DNA of 64,000 nt from Sphingopyxis sp. YR583 (lineage in GTDB: Bacteria; Pseudomonadota; Alphaproteobacteria; Sphingomonadales; Sphingomonadaceae): positions 1,922,001 to 1,986,000 of the forward strand of contig NZ_FNWK01000001.1 in assembly GCF_900108295.1 (NCBI RefSeq), read 5' to 3'. The translations under genes and the position numbers were made by a program. The notes under the pieces were generated by a model. That model saw only the letters and a program-made list of their open reading frames with translations. It had not been told where the DNA came from and did not search any database. Shown here piece after piece: positions 40,272-48,810 of this stretch. Numbering within the stretch: the stretch's first letter is position 1; each line of letters opens with the position of its first letter.

Positions 40272-42788
40272 ATGGCCGCCGATAGTCCGCCCGATTTCCG
40301 TTTGCGCCTGCGCCGCGACAGCAACGCCGTCATCGCATGGCTGAGCGATATGTGGGGGCGGCGCTGGTTCCGTTGGCTTGGCTATCTCGCGCTTGCGGGC
40401 CTGCTTGGTATCGCGCTGATCTGGGCGGTTTTTGCGCGCGATCTGCCCTCGGTCGACCAGCTTCGCGACTATGAGCCGGCGCTGCCGACGATGGTTCGCG
40501 ACGGCGAGGGCAAGCCCGTGCATGCCTATGCGCGCGACCGGCGCGTCCAGCTCGAATATAGCGAATATCCGCAACTGCTCGTGCGCTCTTTCCTCGCGGC
40601 CGAAGACAAGACCTTCTTCAGCCATGGCGGGATCGACTATCCCGGCATCGCGACCGCGATCTTCACCAACCTGACCAGCAGCGGCCGTCCCGTCGGCGCC
40701 TCGACGATCACGCAGCAGGTCGCGAAGAATCTGCTCCTGACCAACGAGCTCAGCTATCGCCGCAAGGTGCGCGAGGCGATCCTCGCGATGCGCATCGAGG
40801 ATGCGCTGACCAAGGAACAGATTCTCGAACTCTACCTCAACGAAATCCCGCTCGGCCGCCGCAGCTTCGGCGTGCAGGCGGCGAGCCGCGCCTATTTCGA
40901 CAAGGATGTCGACCAGCTCCAGCTGCACGAAATGGCATTTCTTGCGATCCTGCCCAAGGCGCCGGAGAAATATGGTCGCGCGCGTAACGCGGCGGAAGCG
41001 CTCGCGCGCCGCAATTTCGTGCTCGGGTCGATGGAGAGCAATGGCTGGATCACAGCGGCGCAGCGTGACGCCGCGCGTGCGATGCCGCTTGGCCTCACCA
41101 ACACGGGCAACACCGCGGTCGCGCAGGTCGGCGGCTATTATATGGAAGAGGTCCGGCGCCAGCTGATCGCCCAGTTCGGCGAAACCGCCGACAAGGGCCC
41201 GCACAGCGTCTATGCCGGTGGCCTCTGGGTGCGCACACCCTATGACGGCAAGATGCAGCAAGGCGCCACGATGGCGCTGCGCAAGGGGCTCCAGCGCTAT
41301 GACGCGGGCAAAGGCTGGTCGGGGCCGATCGCGACGATCGAGGCCGACGACCAGTGGCAGAGCCGCCTCGCGTCGAGCTTCATCGGTATCGATTACGACA
41401 ATTGGCGTGTCGCCGCGGTGCTTTCGAAATCGGCGGGTGCGGCGCGCATCGGTTTCGCGAATGGCGACACGGGCACGCTGCCCGCCAGCGCCGCGACGAT
41501 GGGGTATCGCAAGACCGGCGGCAGCGCCTTTTCGGCGATGCGTCCGGGCGATCTGATCGTCGTCAAATCGAGCGGTGGCAGCAGCTATGCGCTGCGCAAC
41601 ATTCCCGAAGTGTCGGGGGGCATGGTCGTCGAAAGCCCGCATTCGGGCCGCATCTATGCGATGCAGGGCGGTTTCGACGTCCGTCTGTCGCCTTTCAACC
41701 GCGCGACGCAGGCCGAACGTCAGCCGGGCTCGACGATCAAGCCCTTCGTCTACGCCGCCGCGCTCGACAACGGCATGACCCCCGCGACGATGATCGTCGA
41801 CGGACCCTTTTGCGTCTATCAGGGCGCGCGCTTCGGCAACAAATGTTTCCGCAACTTCGGCGGTGCGGGCGGCAGCGGCGAGCATACGATGCGTTGGGGT
41901 CTCGAACAGTCGCGCAACCTGATGACGGTGCGCACCGCGAGCCAGATCGGCATGGAACCGGTGGTCGAAATGATCGGCACGATGGGGATCGGCAAGCACG
42001 AGCCCTATCTTTCGACCGCGCTCGGCGCCGGGTCGACGACGGTCGAAAAGATGACCAATGCCTATGCGATGCTCGCCAATCACGGCCGCGAATTGAAACC
42101 GCGCGTGATCGATTATGCGCAGGACCGCCGCGGCAAGGTGATCTTCCCGGCGAACTGGAGGCCGTGCGAAGGCTGTAACAAGAAGGACTGGGACGGCCGG
42201 CCGATGCCGCGCTTCGCCAAGTCGGGCAAGCAGCTGATGGATCCGATCACCGCCTATCAGGTCGTCCATATGCTCGAAGGCGTCGTCCAGCGCGGCACCG
42301 CGGTGCGGCTGCGCGACCTCAATGTCCCGCTGTTCGGAAAGACGGGCACGACCTCCGGCCCGAACGATGTGTGGTTCGTCGGCGGCACTCCCGACGTCAT
42401 CGCGGGCATGTACATCGGCTTCGACCAGCCGCGCAGCATGGGCGGCTATGCACAGGGCGGCAGCTATGCGGCGCCGATCTTCAAGGATTTCGCGCTCGCC
42501 GCGCTTGCCGATCGCCAGCCGATCCCCTTCAGTGCGCCCAAGGGCGTGCGCATGGTACGCATCGACCGTCAGTCGGGGCGCCGCGTCTATGGCAGCTGGC
42601 CGGGTACCGATCCCAAGGCGTCGATCATCTGGGAGGCCTTCAAGCCCGAGAGCGAGCCGCGCCGGACGATTCGCGAAGAGGAAATCAAGCCGATCAAGGC
42701 ACCGAAGCGCTCGAGCGGTCCCGCGCAAAAGGGATCGACCGGCCGGACCGACAGCGATTTCCTCGACGACCGCGGCGGCATTATCTGA
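40272..42788 (+). CDS. mrcA: Penicillin-binding protein 1A
   Basis: This 838-residue class A PBP polymerises glycan strands and cross-links them. A short cytoplasmic tail precedes the membrane helix (about residues 36-58). The GT51 domain has AAEDKTFFSHGGIDYPG and GASTITQQVAKNL. An OB-like insert follows, then the transpeptidase domain with the nucleophile motif STIK in RQPGSTIKPFVY, the second motif in EQSRNL, and KTGTTSGPNDVWF. The C-terminal tail is basic and disordered. The length is typical of alphaproteobacterial PBP1A. prfB follows 72 bases downstream, an order seen in many relatives. Confidence 0.96.
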   Translation: MAADSPPDFRLRLRRDSNAVIAWLSDMWGRRWFRWLGYLALAGLLGIALIWAVFARDLPSVDQLRDYEPALPTMVRDGEGKPVHAYARDRRVQLEYSEYPQLLVRSFLAAEDKTFFSHGGIDYPGIATAIFTNLTSSGRPVGASTITQQVAKNLLLTNELSYRRKVREAILAMRIEDALTKEQILELYLNEIPLGRRSFGVQAASRAYFDKDVDQLQLHEMAFLAILPKAPEKYGRARNAAEALARRNFVLGSMESNGWITAAQRDAARAMPLGLTNTGNTAVAQVGGYYMEEVRRQLIAQFGETADKGPHSVYAGGLWVRTPYDGKMQQGATMALRKGLQRYDAGKGWSGPIATIEADDQWQSRLASSFIGIDYDNWRVAAVLSKSAGAARIGFANGDTGTLPASAATMGYRKTGGSAFSAMRPGDLIVVKSSGGSSYALRNIPEVSGGMVVESPHSGRIYAMQGGFDVRLSPFNRATQAERQPGSTIKPFVYAAALDNGMTPATMIVDGPFCVYQGARFGNKCFRNFGGAGGSGEHTMRWGLEQSRNLMTVRTASQIGMEPVVEMIGTMGIGKHEPYLSTALGAGSTTVEKMTNAYAMLANHGRELKPRVIDYAQDRRGKVIFPANWRPCEGCNKKDWDGRPMPRFAKSGKQLMDPITAYQVVHMLEGVVQRGTAVRLRDLNVPLFGKTGTTSGPNDVWFVGGTPDVIAGMYIGFDQPRSMGGYAQGGSYAAPIFKDFALAALADRQPIPFSAPKGVRMVRIDRQSGRRVYGSWPGTDPKASIIWEAFKPESEPRRTIREEEIKPIKAPKRSSGPAQKGSTGRTDSDFLDDRGGII

Positions 42789-42860
42789 CGTCGCGCACCG
42801 CCTTCCCCTGCGGCCCGTCAGGCCGTAAGGGCGGGATCAACATATTTCAGGAGCAAGGAC

Positions 42861-43988
42861 ATGCGCGCCGAAGCGCAGGATCATATCGACAAGATTGGCG
42901 CCGCGCTGGCGCTGTTGCGGCGTTTCCTCGACTGGGACCGCGCGGTGCGGCGGCTCGACGAACTCAATGCGAAGGTCGAAGACCCGACGCTGTGGAACGA
43001 CGCCAAGGCCGCGCAGGAAGTCATGCGCGAACGCCGCCGGCTCGACGAGGCGATCACCGCGACGCGCGCGATCGAAACCGAATGCGCCGACACCGCCGAA
43101 CTGATCGAGCTGGCCGAAATGGAAGGCGACGAGGCGATGGTCGATGAGGCGGTCGCCAGCCTTGCGACGCTCGCCGCGCGCGCCGAGGAAGACAAGATCA
43201 AGGCGCTGCTCGCGGGCGAAGCCGACGCGAACGACGCCTATATCGAGGTCCATGCTGGCGCGGGCGGTACCGAAAGCCAGGACTGGGCCGAAATGCTTCA
43301 ACGCATGTACAGCCGCTGGGCTGAAAAGCGCGGACTGAAGGTCGAGCTGGTCGAATATCAGGCGGGCGAACAGGCGGGCATCAAGTCGGCCACGATGCTA
43401 GTGAAGGGCGAAAATGCCTATGGCTATGCCAAGACCGAAAGCGGCGTCCACCGCCTCGTCCGCATCTCGCCCTATGACAGTTCGGCGCGCCGTCACACCA
43501 GCTTCTCGTCGGTCTGGGTCTATCCGGTGATCGACGATAATATCGATATCGAGATCAACGAGGGCGACCTCAAGATCGACACCTATCGCGCTTCGGGCGC
43601 GGGCGGCCAGCACGTCAACACGACCGATTCGGCGGTGCGCATCACGCACATCCCGACCGGCATCGTCGTCGCGAGCCAGAACGACCGTTCGCAGCACAAG
43701 AACCGTGCGACCGCGATGGGCATGCTGAAGGCGCGGATGTACGAAGCCGAGCTGCAAAAGCGCGAGGCCGCGGCGTCGGGCGAATATCAGGCGAAGACCG
43801 AGATCGGCTGGGGCCACCAGATCCGTTCCTATGTCCTCCAGCCGTATCAGCTGGTGAAGGATCTGCGCACCGGGGTGACCTCGACGGCGCCGTCCGACGT
43901 GCTCGACGGAGCGCTCGACCCCTTCATGGCGGCGGCGCTGTCGCAGAAGGTGACGGGCGAAAAGGTCGAAGTGGAAGACATCGACTGA
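42861..43988 (+). CDS. prfB: Peptide chain release factor 2
   Basis: This 375-residue factor reads UGA and UAA stop codons and releases the finished peptide at the ribosome. The catalytic GGQ is in [17 protein letters not shown], and the codon-recognition tripeptide is SPY in [10 protein letters not shown], which replaces the SPF of E. coli. The frame is continuous from ATG at 42861 (AGGAGCAAGGAC upstream), so the programmed +1 frameshift found in many prfB genes is absent. Its stop overlaps the start of the methyltransferase gene (TGATG), indicating coupling. Confidence 0.97.
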   Translation: MRAEAQDHIDKIGAALALLRRFLDWDRAVRRLDELNAKVEDPTLWNDAKAAQEVMRERRRLDEAITATRAIETECADTAELIELAEMEGDEAMVDEAVASLATLAARAEEDKIKALLAGEADANDAYIEVHAGAGGTESQDWAEMLQRMYSRWAEKRGLKVELVEYQAGEQAGIKSATMLVKGENAYGYAKTESGVHRLVRISPYDSSARRHTSFSSVWVYPVIDDNIDIEINEGDLKIDTYRASGAGGQHVNTTDSAVRITHIPTGIVVASQNDRSQHKNRATAMGMLKARMYEAELQKREAAASGEYQAKTEIGWGHQIRSYVLQPYQLVKDLRTGVTSTAPSDVLDGALDPFMAAALSQKVTGEKVEVEDID

Positions 43989-44707
43989 TGAAGCGCGCAG
44001 CCGCCGTCCTGCTGGCGTTCCTGCCGCTGCTGAGCGGCTGCGACGCGCCGTGGGACGATGGCAGCGACCGCGCCGAAACCGCGCGCGACTTTCCGCCCGC
44101 CGACCGGCCGGTGGCACCGACGGTCTCGACCAAATGGTCGACCGAGGAAGCGCGCGACCGCGTCAACGAAGCCGATGATGTGATGGACTCGGCCGACGTC
44201 CGCCCGGGCATGACGGTTGCCGACATCGGCGCGGGCGACGGCTATTATACCGTGCGCCTCGCGCAGCGCGTCGGGGCGGGCGGACGCGTGCTGGCGCAGG
44301 ATATCATTCCCGAAGTGATCGAGCGCCTTGCCGATCGCGTTGCGCGCGAGCGGCTCGACAATATCTCGCTCAAACTCGGGGCGGTCGACGATCCGCGCCT
44401 GCCCGCGGCGAGCTTCGACCGCGTGTTCATGGTCCATATGTATCACGAGATCGGTGAGCCTTACGCCTTCCTCTGGCGGCTGCGCCCGGCGCTTCGCAAG
44501 GGTGGGCAGGTGCTCGTCGTCGACGGCGATCGTCCGGTCGCGCAGCACGGCACGCCCTTCCGCCTGCTGGTGTGCGAGTTCGAGGCGGTGGGCTACAAAC
44601 TCGTCTCCTACGACGACAAGCAGCATGCGGGCGGCTATCTCGCGCGCTTCGAGCCCGAAGGAAAGCGCCCCGAGCCCGATGCGATCAAGGTCTGCGACAA
44701 TCCCTGA
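43988..44707 (+). CDS. Class I SAM-methyltransferase-like protein with lipoprotein signal
   Basis: This 239-residue protein begins with a clear lipoprotein signal ([19 protein letters not shown], lipobox LLSG-C at residue 18). A Rossmann methyltransferase domain follows, with motif I VADIGAGDGYYT near residue 78 and a later acidic strand end (VLVVDGD). Methyltransferases need cytoplasmic SAM, so export would be odd; the protein might bind another ligand or might be retained inside. Internal ATG codons would remove part of the folded domain, so a shorter start is not convincing. It is coupled to prfB by a TGATG overlap, but nothing ties it to RF2 methylation, which PrmC performs. The function is unknown. 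Confidence 0.8.
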   Translation: MKRAAAVLLAFLPLLSGCDAPWDDGSDRAETARDFPPADRPVAPTVSTKWSTEEARDRVNEADDVMDSADVRPGMTVADIGAGDGYYTVRLAQRVGAGGRVLAQDIIPEVIERLADRVARERLDNISLKLGAVDDPRLPAASFDRVFMVHMYHEIGEPYAFLWRLRPALRKGGQVLVVDGDRPVAQHGTPFRLLVCEFEAVGYKLVSYDDKQHAGGYLARFEPEGKRPEPDAIKVCDNP

Positions 44708-44719
44708 AGGGAATTGGCC

Positions 44720-45085
44720 CTAATAGACGATCAGCCGGTCGTCGGTGTCGATCCCGGCCATGAAGCTGACCAGCCCCGCCGCGCGTACATGCGGCACGAG
44801 TTCGGTGGCGGTCATGCCGGCGAGCGCCATGCCCGACTGGCAAACGAAGAGGGCGACCTCCATCGCGATCGCTTCCTCGACCAGCGATGCGAGGTCGGGC
44901 TGCCCCGCGGCGCGGCGCGCTTCGTCGCCCGAAAAGGACAGGGGAGCGCGCAGCAGGACCGCGGCCTCGCCCTGCAGGAAGATGCGCACCGGCCGTCCGA
45001 GCGCCGCCGCCGCCATCGCCGCTTCGAGCGCGGCATAAAGCCGCCGTCCCTCGGCGACCGCGACGATGATGTTCAGGCCTTGCAT
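44720..45085 (-). CDS. DsrE-family small protein
   Basis: This 121-residue cytoplasmic protein of the DsrE/YchN fold contains LNIIVAVAEGRRLYAALEAA at the N-terminus and a central ALFVCQSGMALAGM with one cysteine in the usual active region. DsrE-like proteins pass sulfane sulfur or act as small oligomeric adaptors. The start at 45085 lies 13 bases inside the ThiF/MoeB-like gene, so it is coupled to an enzyme that activates ubiquitin-like sulfur carriers. A role in sulfur transfer is thus plausible but unproven. Confidence 0.8.
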   Translation of the reverse strand: MQGLNIIVAVAEGRRLYAALEAAMAAAALGRPVRIFLQGEAAVLLRAPLSFSGDEARRAAGQPDLASLVEEAIAMEVALFVCQSGMALAGMTATELVPHVRAAGLVSFMAGIDTDDRLIVY

Positions 45086-45822
45086 ATCGGGCACTCGGGA
45101 TCTTTGGGCACGCCGACCTCGCGCCAGCGCCGGTCGAGCATATCGATGATCGCGAGCCGTCCCGTCAACGCGGAGCCCCAGCCGCTGAGCGCGCGTACCG
45201 CCTCCAGCGCGGCCATCGTGCCGATCATTCCCGCGAGCGCGCCCATGACGCCGGTTTCGGCGCAATTGATCCCCGGCCGGTCGGGGTCGTTACCGACAAG
45301 GCAGGCGTAGCAGGCATGGCCCACGCGCCAGCCCTCGTAAAGCGCGACCTGCCCATCGAACGCGCCGATCGCCGCACTCAGCAGCGGAATACTCTGCGCC
45401 ACCGCCGCGCGGTTCACGACGAGCCGCGTTTCGAAATTGTCGCACCCGTCGAGGATCAGGTCTGCGCCTTCGAGCAGCATATCGGCATTGCCCGCGTCGA
45501 TCCGCTCGGCGACGGCGACGGCATCGACGTGCGGATTGATGCGCCGCGCCGCGCCGGCCGCAACCTCTGCCTTCAGCGCGCCGATATCGGCATCGGTGAA
45601 GAGCGGCTGCCGCTGCAGGTTGGACAGCTCGATGACATCATGGTCGATGATAGTCAGCTTGCCGACGCCCGCCGCCGCCAGATAGGTGATCGCCGGACAG
45701 CCGATCCCGCCCGCGCCAATGATCACGACATGCGCCGCCTTCAGCTTCGCCTGTCCCGCCCCGCCAAAGGCCGGGAGGATGATCTGGCGGGCATAACGGT
45801 CGAGTTCGGCGTCGCTGAGCAC
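45073..45822 (-). CDS. ThiF/MoeB-family adenylyltransferase (HesA/MoeB/ThiF)
   Basis: This 249-residue E1-like enzyme activates the C-terminus of a ubiquitin-like sulfur carrier (ThiS or MoaD) as an acyl adenylate. The nucleotide motif GAGGIGCPAITYLAAAG is at about residues 36-52, NLQRQPLF marks the conserved R-finger segment, and LDGCDNFETR follows. Zinc cysteines are in CYAC (about residue 175) and CPIC at the C-terminus. There is no rhodanese domain, which agrees with bacterial MoeB or ThiF; which of the two cannot be decided without the partner carrier, absent here. It lies 3 bases after dut and overlaps the DsrE gene by 13. Confidence 0.9.
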   Translation of the reverse strand: MLSDAELDRYARQIILPAFGGAGQAKLKAAHVVIIGAGGIGCPAITYLAAAGVGKLTIIDHDVIELSNLQRQPLFTDADIGALKAEVAAGAARRINPHVDAVAVAERIDAGNADMLLEGADLILDGCDNFETRLVVNRAAVAQSIPLLSAAIGAFDGQVALYEGWRVGHACYACLVGNDPDRPGINCAETGVMGALAGMIGTMAALEAVRALSGWGSALTGRLAIIDMLDRRWREVGVPKDPECPICKA

Positions 45823-45825
45823 CGG

Positions 45826-46362
45826 TTAGCGCAGCTTGATGCCTGACAGGGAAGCGACGCCTGCTGTCTCCGCGGTCTCGTCGGCCGCATCGCTTTCGAC
45901 GCCGGTCGATCCGAAACCGCCTGCGCCGCGCTTGGTCTCGTCGAGCGTTTCGACTTCGGCAAAGGTCGCGCGCTGGACGGGCGCGGGGACGAGTTGCGCG
46001 ATGCGGTCGCCACGTTTGATCTCGAACGGTTCGTCGCCGAGGTTCGCGAGGATCACCTTCACTTCGCCGCGATAGTCGCTGTCGATCGTCCCCGGCGTGT
46101 TGAGGCAGGTGACGCCATGTTTGAGCGCGAGGCCCGAGCGCGGGCGCACCTGCACCTCGTAACCCGCGGGGATCGCCATCGCGAAGCCGGTTGCCACCGC
46201 GTGTCGCGTCCCAGGGCGCAGCGTCAGCGTCTCGGCGGCGACGACGTCCATCCCCGCCGCACCATCGCTGGCATAGGCTGGCAGGGGCAGGCCGCCGCCG
46301 TTTGGCAGCCGCTGCAGGGCGATCTCAATCTCTTTCAAGGGGTGCGCGTTTTTCGAGCTCAT
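45826..46362 (-). CDS. dut: Deoxyuridine 5'-triphosphate nucleotidohydrolase
   Basis: This 178-residue trimeric dUTPase removes dUTP and supplies dUMP for thymidylate synthesis. The five family motifs are visible: [35 protein letters not shown], the ILANLG...RIAQLV region, and the C-terminal [10 protein letters not shown]. About 27 further residues ([14 protein letters not shown]...) follow the last motif and look unstructured. It overlaps the end of coaBC by 38 bases, and this coaBC-dut order is common in bacteria. Co-transcription with coaBC upstream and ThiF/DsrE downstream is clear from the spacing. Confidence 0.96.
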   Translation of the reverse strand: MSSKNAHPLKEIEIALQRLPNGGGLPLPAYASDGAAGMDVVAAETLTLRPGTRHAVATGFAMAIPAGYEVQVRPRSGLALKHGVTCLNTPGTIDSDYRGEVKVILANLGDEPFEIKRGDRIAQLVPAPVQRATFAEVETLDETKRGAGGFGSTGVESDAADETAETAGVASLSGIKLR

Positions 46363-47587
46363 CGGCGATCTTTTCCATCAATTTGCGGGCGACGGCCTGC
46401 TTGGGCAGCCGGTCCCAGCTGTCTACGCCGTCTTTGCTAACGATATGCACCCGGTTGCTTTCGCCGCCCATCGGATCGGCGGACACATCATTGGCGACGA
46501 TCCAGTCGCATCCCTTGCGCGCCAGTTTTGCCTGTGCGTGCGGAATGACGTCGTTGGTTTCGGCGGCAAAGCCGACCAGCAATTTCGGGCGTTCGGGCGA
46601 TTTGGCGACGCTGGCGAGAATGTCGGGATTCTCGGCGAGCGCGAGCGGCGGAACCTGTCCGCTGCCATCCTTCTTGATCTTTTGGGCTGCGGTGTCGGCG
46701 GCGCGCCAGTCGGCGACCGCGGCGACCATGATCGCGGCATCGACGGGCAGGCCCTCGGCAACCTCGGCGGCCATCTCGACCGCGGTTTCGACATCGACGC
46801 GGATCACCCCCGGCGGGGTCGGCAACGGGACGGGCCCCGCGATCAGGAGCACCTCGGCGCCCGCTTCGGCGGCGGCGGCGGCGATCGCAAAACCCTGCTT
46901 TCCGCTCGACCGGTTGGCGATGTAGCGCACCGGATCGATCGGCTCGTGCGTCGGCCCGGCGGTGATCAGGATGCGGCGCCCGAACAGCGGGCGATGGTCC
47001 GCCGGGGCAAAGTCGGGCTGGCCGGTGAGGGGCCGCACGGCAGGCGCATTGGCGAGCGCAGCGTCGATCGCGTCCTTGATCGCGGCGGGTTCGGGCAGGC
47101 GGCCAGGGCCATATTCGCCGCATGCCATCTCGCCCTCGTCGGGCTCCATCACCGTCACGCCGTCGCCGCGCAGGGTGGCGACATTGCGCCGCGTCGCGGC
47201 GTGGAGCCACATGCGGACATTCATCGCGGGGGCGGCGAGCACCGGCTTGTCGGTCGCGAGCAGCAGCGTGGTCGCGAGATCATCGGCGATCCCCGCCGCC
47301 ATCTTGGCGAGCAGGTCGGCAGTGGCTGGCGTGACGACGACCAGATCGGCCTCGCGGCTGAGCTGGATATGCCCCATTTCGACCTCGTCCTTGAGGTCGA
47401 AGAGATTGGTGTAGACCTTGTTCTCGGACAGCGCGGCGAGCGTCAGCGGCGTCACAAATTGTTCGCCCGCACGCGTCATCACGCAGCGGACGACATAGCC
47501 GCCCTTGCGCAGCAGCCGGACGAGCTCGATGCTCTTGTACGCGGCGATCCCGCCGCCGATGATCAGAAGAATGCGCGGTGCGGCCAT
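46325..47587 (-). CDS. coaBC: Bifunctional phosphopantothenoylcysteine decarboxylase/phosphopantothenate-cysteine ligase
   Basis: This 420-residue enzyme carries out two steps of coenzyme A synthesis: CoaB joins cysteine to 4'-phosphopantothenate using CTP, and the FMN-dependent CoaC domain decarboxylates the product. The CoaC part opens with [18 protein letters not shown] and contains [10 protein letters not shown]. The CoaB part starts near residue 200 with [20 protein letters not shown] and has a lysine-rich KIKKDGSG loop. I chose ATG at 47587 from alignment to the family start; it lacks its own ribosome site but overlaps the stop of a short leader frame that has one. An in-frame ATG at 47659 would add 24 unfamiliar residues. 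Confidence 0.95.
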   Translation of the reverse strand: MAAPRILLIIGGGIAAYKSIELVRLLRKGGYVVRCVMTRAGEQFVTPLTLAALSENKVYTNLFDLKDEVEMGHIQLSREADLVVVTPATADLLAKMAAGIADDLATTLLLATDKPVLAAPAMNVRMWLHAATRRNVATLRGDGVTVMEPDEGEMACGEYGPGRLPEPAAIKDAIDAALANAPAVRPLTGQPDFAPADHRPLFGRRILITAGPTHEPIDPVRYIANRSSGKQGFAIAAAAAEAGAEVLLIAGPVPLPTPPGVIRVDVETAVEMAAEVAEGLPVDAAIMVAAVADWRAADTAAQKIKKDGSGQVPPLALAENPDILASVAKSPERPKLLVGFAAETNDVIPHAQAKLARKGCDWIVANDVSADPMGGESNRVHIVSKDGVDSWDRLPKQAVARKLMEKIADELEKRAPLERD

Positions 47588-47640
47588 CAGTGGTGGCAGG
47601 CCCGCCCGCCAGGGGCGGCGATCGACAGGGGGTGATTCAT
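47587..47640 (-). CDS. Possible 17-codon leader peptide before coaBC
   Basis: A strong ribosome site (GAAGGAGACGG) precedes ATG at 47640, opening a 17-residue frame that ends in Cys-His-His and whose TGA overlaps the coaBC ATG (TGATG). Because coaBC itself lacks a ribosome site, translation of this leader could deliver ribosomes to it. It is unknown whether the peptide has a role of its own. The alternative is that these bases code for an N-terminal extension of CoaBC from ATG 47659. Confidence 0.4.
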   Translation of the reverse strand: MNHPLSIAAPGGRACHH

Positions 47641-47697
47641 CGCCGTCTCCTTCGCGCATCAGTTATGCGCTTCCTTGCCGCAGTTCAAGCGCAGGGC

Positions 47698-48810
47698 TTA
47701 TACGGCAGTGGCTCGATTGGGGGCGTTTTCTCCGCGCAGCGAGCGTGCGAGCTCGGCGAGCGCCGCGGGCGCGAAGACGAGGCCGATGAACAGGGTCGGC
47801 GTCACAAGCATCGCCCAATAGAAATTGGCGGGCCGCGCAAACATCATCAACAGCATAGCATAGCCAAGCTGGATCGAGAGCGCGGCGAGCCCGAGGCGCG
47901 AGCGCCATGCCGCCCAGCCGAGAAGCGCGAGCGGGACGAGCAATGCGCCGACCCATCCGGCAAAGAAGCGAAGCAGCGACGATGCCTGGACGAACGAAAG
48001 ATAGGCGATCCAGCCGCCTTGTCCGTTCCAGCCCTGACTCGCGGCGTCGGCGGGGGTCGTGACCGCAGCCAGCGCCGCGACATGCGCTGCGAGGCCCGCG
48101 GCGAAGCCGAGGCCGATCGCGAGCCATCCCGCCGCGGCGCGCCAGTCGCGGTCGATCAATGCAAAGAGCCCGAACAGCATTGCGACCGGCAAGACGGTCT
48201 CGCGGATCGCGACCGCTGCTGCGACGATGGCCATTGCGGCCCATGGGCGGGCAGGCCGATAGAGCGCCAGCGCCAATGCGATGAGCACCCCGGCTGCGAC
48301 TTCGTGGATGAAGATCCATTCGCGCGCCGCAAGCTGCGTCAGGTTCGCCGCGACGAACAGCGCACCGATTGCGGCGGCACGCGGCAGGTCCGGTTCGGTT
48401 CGCAGCCGGCGATACCAGGCGGAGATCGCCGCTCCGCCGATAAGGAGTAATATGAGCTGCGCCTTTTTCTCGCCGAGCGCGGCGACGATATGGGCGAGCG
48501 TCGGCAGGCGAACGGCGACAAAGGGGCGCAGCGGATAGTCGCCGGCGCGATGTTCCGCCGCGGCCGTCGTATAATAGGATTCGCCCGCCGCGACGCGCTG
48601 CGCGATGCGGGCGTAGAGCGCATGATCGCCGACGAGGCCGTCGAAATGCGGCGAGGAGGATGTTGCGACCCTCACATGATCGCGGCCGACGTCGCTCGTC
48701 GCACCCCATGCCATCAACAAGGCGAGAAGGCCCAATATGGCCGCCGCGATGGGGCGTGAAACGCCGACGAAGCGGTTCCAGCCGGGTGCGGCGGTTGCTA
48801 TTTGCGCCAT
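47698..48810 (-). CDS. Polytopic membrane protein, GT-C-glycosyltransferase-like
   Basis: This 370-residue protein has about nine to ten hydrophobic helices. After the first helix a long extracytoplasmic loop contains DGLVGDHALYARIAQRVAAG and further aromatic and acidic residues, as in GT-C enzymes, whose first loop holds the catalytic acidic residue. I recognise no named family with confidence. The start ATG at 48810 lies 13 bases inside the 3' end of the upstream polyprenyl-phosphate glycosyltransferase gene, so the two are coupled. A DPM-like synthase makes a lipid-linked sugar that a GT-C transferase then uses, and this pairing is the main support for the proposal. What it would glycosylate is unknown. 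Confidence 0.65.
   Translation of the reverse strand: MAQIATAAPGWNRFVGVSRPIAAAILGLLALLMAWGATSDVGRDHVRVATSSSPHFDGLVGDHALYARIAQRVAAGESYYTTAAAEHRAGDYPLRPFVAVRLPTLAHIVAALGEKKAQLILLLIGGAAISAWYRRLRTEPDLPRAAAIGALFVAANLTQLAAREWIFIHEVAAGVLIALALALYRPARPWAAMAIVAAAVAIRETVLPVAMLFGLFALIDRDWRAAAGWLAIGLGFAAGLAAHVAALAAVTTPADAASQGWNGQGGWIAYLSFVQASSLLRFFAGWVGALLVPLALLGWAAWRSRLGLAALSIQLGYAMLLMMFARPANFYWAMLVTPTLFIGLVFAPAALAELARSLRGENAPNRATAV

Noticed and set aside
42861..42960. Programmed frameshift in prfB
   Set aside because: The reading frame is continuous through the region where the in-frame stop and slippery CTT would be.
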